A stretch of DNA of 27,027 nucleotides, taken from IMG/VR virus record IMGVR_UViG_3300033996_001720, positions 1-27,027 of that record. One strand, 5' to 3'. This DNA is from a virus. Position numbers and translations under genes: made by a program. Positions 1 to 4,378 of this stretch are shown here, piece after piece; position 1 is the first letter of the stretch; every line of letters begins with the position of its first letter. The notes beneath the pieces were generated by a model that saw only the letters and a program-made list of their open reading frames with translations, ran no database searches and was not told where the DNA came from.

Positions 1-95
1 TAATAATACAGCGTACTACCAAACCGGACTTTTTCGTTGAGTACTAAGTACTCAGCCGTTCGGCCAGATTTAGCCGTGTACTGTACTTTTTTCAT
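1..95 (-). CDS. N-terminus of a small unknown phage protein (cut by window edge)
   Basis: An ATG at 93-95 on the minus strand opens a frame that runs without a stop off the left end, giving 31 codons that start MKKVQYTAKSGRTAEYL. The upstream sequence AATGAAGGAACAATC supplies a strong AAGGA ribosome site at good spacing, and the same leader pattern precedes other minus-strand genes here. It is therefore probably the next gene of the leftward operon. It is too short to assign a family or function. Confidence 0.6.
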   Translation of the reverse strand, partial: MKKVQYTAKSGRTAEYLVLNEKVRFGSTLYY

Positions 96-114
96 GATTG
101 TTCCTTCATTGGTT

Positions 115-172
115 TTTAATCGTTCAAAGATCCCCTAGCTATAATCGGCCAAGGGACCATTCAGGGATTAAA
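115..172 (-). repeat. Nested hairpin element A (copy 1 of 5)
   Basis: The outer arms TTTAATC (115-121) and GATTAAA (166-172) pair over 7 bp. The inner arms GATCCC (129-134) and GGGACC (153-158) pair in the minus-strand RNA with one G-U pair. The conserved CGTTCAA and ATTCA flanks match the other four copies. The right outer arm contains the TAA stop of the gene at 168-881, so the element sits exactly at a gene end. It could be a terminator, a processing site or an mRNA-stabilising structure. No long U tract follows. Confidence 0.6.
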
Positions 173-881
173 TAAACATCGGATTTTTAATCTTCTTATT
201 CGCACTACCAACAATCTGTACAAGATCATCGGTTTTCTTCATGATCACGGCATTTTTTTCTTTTAGCCCGACGACACAAGGATTCGGATCTAAAAAGCGT
301 AGATCTGTATCGGTTCCATCGATTACCGGGTACTCCCAGAAGGATTCGGGTAAATCTTTTTTAAAGACGACGGCGACGTTAACGCCGTGGGCTAGTGCCG
401 TTTTGCATTCCGATTCATTGTACCCGCTATAACTTAGCGTGTGGTGGTAGTCTTGCCTTAATGCCTTGACTAAACTCTTAGTGTAATCATATAGCGTAAC
501 CTGAGGAAATTTTAATTTAATCTCTGCAACCAGTCCGGTGCTGGTATGATCTAGATCACTAAAGGTATTCAGTCTCAAACAAACGTTGGAATATAATCGG
601 GTCGCTACACTCAGATCGGCTAGTAGTAATACCCGAAATGTCTCATAATCGGAAACATATAGTTGCGAACGCCATAGTCTCTTATTATAGACATTCCCAA
701 ATCGACCATTACCGCTAAAAGCGAGGCAAGTGGTCCGGCATTCAGGAGTAGCAAAACCAGAACAAAAATCTTTTCCGGTTTTAGAAAATGTCGTAGGCAA
801 AAACTCTAAGCTGAGGGAATGATACCCCAAGGATTCGCCCAGTTTTAGCTTAGGGTTGGAAGCAGTTAAAATATTATACAT
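168..881 (-). CDS. gp88-like phage protein with CX7CX3C motif
   Basis: The 237-residue protein starts MYNILTASNPKLKLGES and carries C40, C48 and C52 followed by a GNGRF segment. This resembles the conserved N-terminus of the phage 'gene product 88' family (asparagine-lysine start, cysteine cluster, then a glycine-arginine stretch). The biochemical role of that family is unknown to me; the clustered cysteines suggest metal binding, which is inference. The ribosome site is weak (AGAAAAT before the ATG at 879-881). It belongs to the leftward small-gene operon and is bounded on both sides by nested hairpin elements. Confidence 0.75.
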   Translation of the reverse strand: MYNILTASNPKLKLGESLGYHSLSLEFLPTTFSKTGKDFCSGFATPECRTTCLAFSGNGRFGNVYNKRLWRSQLYVSDYETFRVLLLADLSVATRLYSNVCLRLNTFSDLDHTSTGLVAEIKLKFPQVTLYDYTKSLVKALRQDYHHTLSYSGYNESECKTALAHGVNVAVVFKKDLPESFWEYPVIDGTDTDLRFLDPNPCVVGLKEKNAVIMKKTDDLVQIVGSANKKIKNPMFI

Positions 882-911
882 AGTTTATTTTCTGTTTATT
901 CATTGTTTGTA

Positions 912-956
912 AGCGTTCAATAAGGGGCCGGTATATCCGGCCCACGGTTCAACGCT
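912..956 (-). repeat. Nested hairpin element B (copy 2 of 5)
   Basis: The outer arms AGCGTT (912-917) and AACGCT (951-956) enclose a 7-bp inner stem, GGGCCGG (925-931) with CCGGCCC (937-943), and a 5-nt loop. Conserved GTTCAA segments lie inside the outer arms. The last base overlaps the TGA stop (956-958) of the upstream minus-strand gene. A terminator or RNA-processing role is inferred from this placement. Confidence 0.7.
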
Positions 957-1195
957 CAATCAATCATTATCGCCTCAACGCACTCGGTAAACAGGCCCCG
1001 AAATTCCCGTAAATGTTTGATTGGGTATCCTTCATCATCATCGACCGTGCCTAAGACTTTACGCTTGCTGATGAATTTATCTATGGCCTCTATTTCATCA
1101 TCTGTATAGCCGGAATGGTCGCCGTTGATGAGGTAGCATAGCCAATATTCCGGGATGAGAATTTCGTGAAATTCTATAGGATCTAATAATTTCAT
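956..1195 (-). CDS. Small unknown phage protein, DUF6926-like
   Basis: The preferred start is the ATG at 1193-1195, because GAAGGAAC lies about 10 nt upstream of it; an upstream GTG at 1211-1213 would add six residues and would place that ribosome site inside the gene. The 79-residue product contains PEYWLCYLINGDHSGYTDDE, a pattern I recognise from small phage and plasmid proteins of the form 'xPxWxxxYLINGDxSGLxDEE' (DUF6926-like). That match is from memory and no function is known for it. The protein is acidic and probably cytoplasmic. It lies between hairpin elements B and C1 in the leftward operon. Confidence 0.7.
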   Translation of the reverse strand: MKLLDPIEFHEILIPEYWLCYLINGDHSGYTDDEIEAIDKFISKRKVLGTVDDDEGYPIKHLREFRGLFTECVEAIMID

Positions 1196-1217
1196 AATGG
1201 TTTGTTCCTTCACTTGT

Positions 1218-1273
1218 TTAATCGTTCAAGGATTCCCTAGCCTGGTATGACTAGGGAACCGTTCAGCGATTAA
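1218..1273 (-). repeat. Nested hairpin element C1 (copy 3 of 5)
   Basis: The outer arms TTAATCG (1218-1224) and CGATTAA (1267-1273) pair over 7 bp. The inner stem TTCCCTAG (1233-1240) with CTAGGGAA (1251-1258) is a perfect 8 bp with a 10-nt loop. The GTTCAA and GTTCA flanks are conserved, although the inner stem sequence is unrelated to those of elements B and D. It abuts element C2 and shares base 1273 with it. Confidence 0.7.
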
Positions 1274-1316
1274 GCGTTCAATAAAGGGCCGGATATACCG
1301 GCCACAGTTCAACGCT
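1273..1316 (-). repeat. Nested hairpin element C2 (copy 4 of 5)
   Basis: The outer arms AGCGTT (1273-1278) and AACGCT (1311-1316) enclose a 6-bp inner stem, GGCCGG (1287-1292) with CCGGCC (1298-1303), and the loop ATATA. It begins immediately after the TAG stop (1317-1319) of the upstream minus-strand gene and is nearly identical to element B. Confidence 0.7.
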
Positions 1317-1625
1317 CTAATGGTTATCGACTATCGCACCGGCACCAACTTTGATGACGGTATCAACGTCGCCAGAGTCCTGCAATTCGTCAAAGTTCTG
1401 AAAGTCTGAACCGTAGGCTATGTTATATTCTTCGATGTTTTTGTATTGTGTGTATTCGCAGCACAACGCTATTACGTCCAACTCAATTTCGGGCACACCG
1501 CAAACCTGTTCAAGCTCCTCAAGGTAATCAAAAAGTGCCTCACGAGCGTATGGAGTAAATTGATCTTCACGGTTCATGTCGTCAAATGCGCGCACAAATT
1601 CGTTTTTAGTGATTGTCTTTTTCAT
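1317..1625 (-). CDS. Small conserved phage protein of unknown function
   Basis: The 102-residue product has an acidic helical N-terminal half, with the stretch DQFTPYAREALFDYLEELEQ, then LDVIALCCEYTQYKNIEEYN. I recognise this arrangement ('...LYDYLEExE...ELDVIAICCEYTEYESxEE...') as a family of small hypothetical proteins common in tailed phages and their hosts; its function is not known to me. The start at 1623-1625 is set by GAAGGAATAAATT upstream, one of the best ribosome sites in the window. The gene lies in the leftward operon between elements C2 and D. Confidence 0.75.
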   Translation of the reverse strand: MKKTITKNEFVRAFDDMNREDQFTPYAREALFDYLEELEQVCGVPEIELDVIALCCEYTQYKNIEEYNIAYGSDFQNFDELQDSGDVDTVIKVGAGAIVDNH

Positions 1626-1653
1626 AATTTATTCCTTCATTGTTTGTTTGTTA

Positions 1654-1695
1654 AACGTTCAAGAAGCCCCCACATATGGGGGCCAATTCAACGCT
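1654..1695 (-). repeat. Nested hairpin element D (copy 5 of 5)
   Basis: The outer arms AACGTT (1654-1659) and AACGCT (1690-1695) pair in the minus-strand RNA with one G-U wobble. The inner stem GCCCCCA (1666-1672) with TGGGGGC (1677-1683) is a perfect 7 bp with a 4-nt loop, again different in sequence from the other copies. It follows the TAA stop (1699-1701) of the upstream gene by 3 nt. Confidence 0.7.
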
Positions 1696-1698
1696 CGT

Positions 1699-2136
1699 TT
1701 ATTCGGATTCAATGGGCGGTTCTCCCATGTAGAAGTCAAAAAGTTTTAACGCGCCTTTTGGGAGCGCCTTAACCACTTTTTTTAGAATCTCATCTTGTGC
1801 TACCAGCTCAAGAGCTGAGGTCAACGCTTGTCGTCGCATCGTTAGGGGCAACACGTGTTCTTTGCGGTACGCATCACGCGCGTCACGGTCTGCGGGATGT
1901 AGCTCGTAAGCTAAGTTGTTCAAACGCCGTTCTTCGTCACATTCTCCAACTCTCAGATAAAGGTAGGGGGCATCAGGTTTCCGGTATTCGTCGTTTCGGA
2001 TGTTTTCACATAATGTCAGCGTCCCGCTCACGGTACGACCTTCGACTTGATCAACTACGTCAAAATCGATCTTAAGTTTCCAAAAATCCCGGTAGCTTTT
2101 GGCGAAAGAAAAGTCTGTAATCGGTTTTATTTTCAT
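1699..2136 (-). CDS. Unknown protein, first gene of the leftward operon
   Basis: The preferred start is the ATG at 2134-2136 (MKIKPITDFSFAKSY), which has AAAAGGAAAAAACA directly upstream. An in-frame ATG at 2155-2157 would add seven lysine-rich residues but lies inside a tandem repeat and would bury this ribosome site. The 145-residue product has a beta-rich, charged N-terminal half (KLKIDFDVVDQVEGRTVSGT) and a helical C-terminal half. I do not recognise a family. It is the gene nearest the divergent control region, so it is probably transcribed first in this operon. Confidence 0.6.
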   Translation of the reverse strand: MKIKPITDFSFAKSYRDFWKLKIDFDVVDQVEGRTVSGTLTLCENIRNDEYRKPDAPYLYLRVGECDEERRLNNLAYELHPADRDARDAYRKEHVLPLTMRRQALTSALELVAQDEILKKVVKALPKGALKLFDFYMGEPPIESE

Positions 2137-2155
2137 TGTTTTTTCCTTTTTTTTC

Positions 2156-2194
2156 ATTCGTTGTTTTAATTCGTTGTTTTCATTCGTTGTTTTA
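2156..2194. repeat. Three tandem 13-bp repeats upstream of the leftward operon
   Basis: ATTCGTTGTTTT followed by A or C occurs three times head to tail at 2156-2168, 2169-2181 and 2182-2194. On the minus strand the middle of the array reads as a tiny frame, ATG AAA ACA ACG AAT TAA (2183 to 2166). The array lies between the divergent control region and the first leftward gene, in the leader of that transcript. It could be an operator array or a leader element. Confidence 0.7.
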
Positions 2195-2506
2195 ATAAAT
2201 ACCAGACAACCGATGTTTTAATGTACACCAGCTATCCGCTACTTACTTACAGTAACTTCGAGTGACTTTTTTCTTTCCGTCTCGACTCCGGAATCTCTAC
2301 CCTACCAAGTTGTTTGTCGTTGTTTCATTTCCAACTCACAATAAGATATTAGCATGATCTCTAATGTACTATCAATGTTGTTTAAGTATATTTTCAATAT
2401 ATTTTTACTTTTATTCTCTTTTTATACCTTTTATTCTTTTTTTTGATCTGATTATACCCAGGTATACCCTGATTTTTTAATATAACTTATGGTGTTTCCT
2501 TAATAA

Positions 2507-2602
2507 CAACACACGCTTACGAGGTTTTTATGCTTTTATACCTCTTTTTTTTACAAGGAGTTAAGATAATTGGAGACAAGAGGAGCTGGAGAGCGTGTGT
2601 TG
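2507..2602. repeat. 11-bp inverted repeat with arms 74 bp apart
   Basis: CAACACACGCT (2507-2517) and AGCGTGTGTTG (2592-2602) are perfect reverse complements. Their midpoint, about 2554.5, is where the orientation of the surrounding GGTATAA motifs switches. The arms could be paired binding sites of a regulator or the base of a long RNA hairpin. Confidence 0.65.
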
Positions 2603-2712
2603 CTACCAGCTACAGAGAAAAGAGAGAGGAGAGAGAGTTTAGAAAGGTTTAGAATAAAAACGGTATAACGGTATAAAAACGATGTAAGAGCATGAAAATA
2701 CTCAGTTAGTTT

Positions 2713-2721
2713 TGGTATAAT
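2713..2721 (+). promoter_or_regulatory. Extended -10 promoter candidate
   Basis: TGGTATAAT matches the extended -10 form (TGnTATAAT) exactly. No good TTGACA-like hexamer lies at the usual spacing, so it would depend on the TG extension. It would read rightward toward the putative small terminase gene at 2971. Confidence 0.4.
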
Positions 2722-2757
2722 GTAAATTATATTGGAGGATAAGAACACTGTTTACTG

Positions 2758-2786
2758 GTATAAACAAGCGGTTTTATACTCTTTTT
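2758..2786 (+). terminator. AT-rich hairpin followed by a short T run
   Basis: GTATAAA (2758-2764) pairs with TTTATAC (2773-2779) around an 8-nt loop, and TTTTT follows at 2782-2786. As RNA it could act as an attenuator downstream of the TATAAT site at 2716, but the stem is short and AT-rich and overlaps a GGTATAA motif. Confidence 0.25.
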
Positions 2787-2970
2787 GAGTGAAAACCATG
2801 TTATTTTTGAAAGAAAGTGTAAAGGTTTCAAAAAAAAATTCGGTTGTCCTTAATATCCGCAAGACATTCTAAAAGTATAAAGAGCGGATTCAAACATCAT
2901 AATGATGAGAACACACGTGTTGTGATATGCTATTGGTTGTGGATTAGGAATGTATTGATTGGGGGAAATT

Positions 2971-3546
2971 ATGGGCAGGACACTGTTAAAGAATTATACA
3001 GACGATCTGATGGTTCAGATCAAACTTGAGCGAGCTTCGGGACTCACCTACAAAGATATCGCGGAAAATCACGGTGTTGAAGTGCGATCTTTGATAAATG
3101 CCGTGAAAAAATTTGATAAAAAGATCACTCGGATGGAGCCGGCATTGAAAGAATACTTCAATGCATTGGATGTTGTTTTAAGTCAAAAAATAAAAATGGT
3201 TCTTGACTCCATAACACAAGAAAAATGCTCCCAGGCATCACTTCCTCAACTCACTAACTCACTTAATAACCTAAATAATATACGACGATTGGAGAGAGGC
3301 GAGGCGACTAGTCAGAGCGAGGTAAAGTATACAAGCGTAGACCTCACAGAGCACCTAAAACCGATTGACATCACTCCAAAAGACCCAAAAAAATTACCTG
3401 ACATCTCTCCCAGTATGAACCCGTTCCCTTCCTCTTTCGATCCTGCTGTATATAATAGCGCGCCAATCATCCCCAAAAAAGAATACGAACCCGAACCGGT
3501 ATGGTCAACGGATGAGCTTGACGAGGAAGAAACCTTCGACTTTTAG
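2971..3546 (+). CDS. Putative terminase small subunit
   Basis: The 191-residue protein has a helix-turn-helix-like segment at about residues 14-48 (ERASGLTYKDIAENHGVEVR), then a predicted helical middle (about 50-110), a proline-rich linker and a very acidic tail (DELDEEETFDF). DNA-binding N-terminus plus helical oligomerisation region plus acidic tail is the usual layout of small terminase subunits, and the large subunit lies downstream. These subunits recognise the packaging site and load the large subunit. The ATG at 2971 has GGGGGA 4 nt upstream; a TTG at 2959 is the less likely alternative. The call rests on position and layout, not on a family match. Confidence 0.55.
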   Translation: MGRTLLKNYTDDLMVQIKLERASGLTYKDIAENHGVEVRSLINAVKKFDKKITRMEPALKEYFNALDVVLSQKIKMVLDSITQEKCSQASLPQLTNSLNNLNNIRRLERGEATSQSEVKYTSVDLTEHLKPIDITPKDPKKLPDISPSMNPFPSSFDPAVYNSAPIIPKKEYEPEPVWSTDELDEEETFDF

Positions 3547-3553
3547 CCGGTAA

Positions 3554-3733
3554 ACTATATAGTGCCTATATTAAAAAAAAATTTTTTTTTGGCGTAAAGT
3601 TTCTTCAGTATGTAACTATCATCTTGATGTACAGCCATGCATATGGATCTTGATACTATATATATAGTGCATAGAAAAAAGTGCCTATATTAAAAAAATT
3701 TTTTTTTGGCGTAAAGTTTCCTCAGTATGTAAC
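3554..3733. repeat. Duplicated AT-rich element with internal palindromes
   Basis: A unit of about 55 bp occurs at 3561-3616 and again at 3680-3733. Each copy contains AGTGCCTATATT, an A-tract/T-tract palindrome (A9T9, then A7T9) and GGCGTAAAGTTTC followed by TCAGTATGTAAC. Each is preceded by a perfect palindrome, ACTATATAGT (3554-3563) or ACTATATATATAGT (3655-3668). The copies differ by one substitution (T/C) and by A-tract length. ATATAG/CTATAT around TGC (3557-3571) could form a weak hairpin after the small terminase gene. Possible roles are a replication or packaging site, a pair of phage-specific promoters, or terminators. Confidence 0.7.
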
Positions 3734-3808
3734 GTTCTTGGTTTGGGTTACATCCTACCAATAGAACATATGGTCTAAAGTTTTTTGTTTTTTGATTTCG
3801 GATCAATG

Positions 3809-3855
3809 GATGGGGGGGGGTGTGCCCCCAAGGGTAGGCGCGAAAGATCCCCATC
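3809..3855 (+). other. G-rich branched hairpin candidate
   Basis: GATGGGG (3809-3815) pairs with CCCCATC (3849-3855), and inside it GGGGG (3816-3820) pairs with CCCCC (3825-3829) around TGTG. A run of nine G spans 3812-3820. It lies in non-coding sequence between the putative small terminase gene and the next gene. Confidence 0.4.
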
Positions 3856-3880
3856 ACCTATGCTTAACCCCACACGAGTT

Positions 3881-3916
3881 GTAGCGCATTTTTTGTTTTA
3901 GGCTATAATGATGTTT
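3881..3916 (+). promoter_or_regulatory. Promoter-like repeat, copy 1 (TATAAT)
   Basis: This 36-nt unit runs from GTAGCGCATT to ATGATGTTT and includes TTTTAGGC followed by TATAAT (3904-3909). It recurs as a 34-nt unit at 3958-3991. The -10 matches consensus; no -35 hexamer at proper spacing is clear. It would read toward the gene at 4024 and the large terminase. Confidence 0.45.
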
Positions 3917-3938
3917 TACCACACGAGTTGGTAAAACA
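3912..3938 (+). other. 9-bp hairpin between the two promoter-like repeats
   Basis: TGTTTTACC (3912-3920) and GGTAAAACA (3930-3938) form a perfect 9-bp stem with the loop ACACGAGTT. The sequence CACACGAGTTG occurs at 3871-3881 just before promoter-like copy 1 and again at 3920-3930 across the loop. It starts within a few bases of where a transcript from copy 1 would begin. Confidence 0.5.
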
Positions 3939-3957
3939 GGGTTTGCTACCGTAGGCC

Positions 3958-3991
3958 GTAACGCATTTTGTTTTAGGCCATAATCTTGTTT
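3958..3991 (+). promoter_or_regulatory. Promoter-like repeat, copy 2 (CATAAT)
   Basis: This is the second copy of the unit at 3881-3916, two T shorter, with CATAAT (3979-3984) in place of TATAAT. It lies about 35 bp before the ATG at 4024 and overlaps the palindrome at 3986-4000. Confidence 0.4.
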
Positions 3992-4000
3992 GACAAACAA
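3986..4000. promoter_or_regulatory. Operator-like palindrome TTGTTTGACAAACAA
   Basis: Two perfect 7-bp arms flank a single central A. It lies just after promoter-like copy 2 and 23 bp before the ATG at 4024, a typical place for a repressor site. A small RNA hairpin (TTGTT/AACAA) is the alternative. Confidence 0.4.
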
Positions 4001-4023
4001 TATATCTTTAATAGTGTTTTAGT

Positions 4024-4290
4024 ATGAAAGACAAGCTAATAAAAAAGTCCGACCTTAAAAATATCGCTGTCGATGGAGTTAAAGCTGACAAGGCAATCCT
4101 CGACGCAGCGTACGAGCAGATAACAAAAGAGCTTATCGTTGCACGAAAAGCAGGAAAAGACTCTACTAGAATCAAGATTACCAAGTGGAAACCGACATCC
4201 TTGGAGTTGACGAACTCTCTGATAGATCAGGGGTATAACGTAGCTGAACAATTAGTAGGAACAGACAGATTCCTTGTTATTGACTGGTAG
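4024..4290 (+). CDS. Unknown 88-residue protein between the terminase genes
   Basis: The protein begins with a lysine-rich helical half (MKDKLIKKSDLKNIAVDGVK) and ends in an apparent beta-alpha-beta half (STRIKITKWKPTSLELTNSL, then FLVIDW at the terminus). I do not recognise the family. No clear ribosome site precedes the ATG (GTGTTTTAGT), so it may be weakly expressed or start in an unusual way. Its placement between a putative small and a clear large terminase gene, behind its own promoter-like repeats, suggests a packaging or regulatory role, but only by position. Confidence 0.6.
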   Translation: MKDKLIKKSDLKNIAVDGVKADKAILDAAYEQITKELIVARKAGKDSTRIKITKWKPTSLELTNSLIDQGYNVAEQLVGTDRFLVIDW

Positions 4291-4295
4291 GGTTG

Positions 4296-4347
4296 GCTAT
4301 CGCCGACTTGTACTGATAGCACTGCAAAGCAGGGATGGCAAAAGCCG
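4296..4347 (+). other. Chain of short hairpins in the large terminase leader
   Basis: GCTATC (4296-4301) pairs with GATAGC (4315-4320), CTGC (4322-4325) with GCAG (4329-4332) around AAA, and GGC (4338-4340) with GCC (4345-4347) around AAAA. Together with the missing ribosome site before the large terminase gene, this may be a structured leader. The stems are short enough to arise by chance. Confidence 0.3.
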
Positions 4348-4378
4348 TTTCGTACATACAATTTAACATAACTTATTT

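Larger units (their letters stand above)
2195..2970. promoter_or_regulatory. Divergent AT-rich control region with GGTATAA motifs
   Basis: No convincing gene lies here. GGTATAA occurs on the minus strand at 2422-2428, 2452-2458 and 2536-2542, and on the plus strand at 2662-2668, 2670-2676, 2714-2720 and 2757-2763. All leftward copies lie left of about 2555 and all rightward copies lie right of it. A palindrome GGTATACC is at 2461-2468. The copies resemble -10 elements and would drive the leftward small-gene operon and the rightward terminase genes; an operator role is the alternative. Further right lie ATCCGC/GCGGAT arms (2855-2860, 2884-2889) and ACACGTGT (2913-2920). Confidence 0.55.

Noticed and set aside
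911-960. Hairpin elements as standard intrinsic terminators
   Set aside because: The inner stems are GC-rich but no run of U follows in the minus-strand RNA, so they were listed as structured repeats rather than terminators.
115-1695. CRISPR-like array
   Set aside because: The five repeated elements are separated by whole genes and vary in sequence with compensating pairs; there are no short regular spacers.
1446-1772. 108-codon plus-strand frame in the leftward operon
   Set aside because: It overlaps two minus-strand genes that have good ribosome sites and a hairpin element; its product is cysteine- and histidine-rich in a way typical of a shadow frame.
2551-2748. 65-codon minus-strand frame with a hydrophobic product
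   Set aside because: It spans the plus-strand GGTATAA array and one arm of the inverted repeat, would start at a GTG without a ribosome site, and its hydrophobic composition follows from the AT-rich sequence.
4291-4378. tRNA-like series of hairpins
   Set aside because: There is no GGTTCRA T-loop, no acceptor pairing or CCA position, and the stems are only 3-6 bp.
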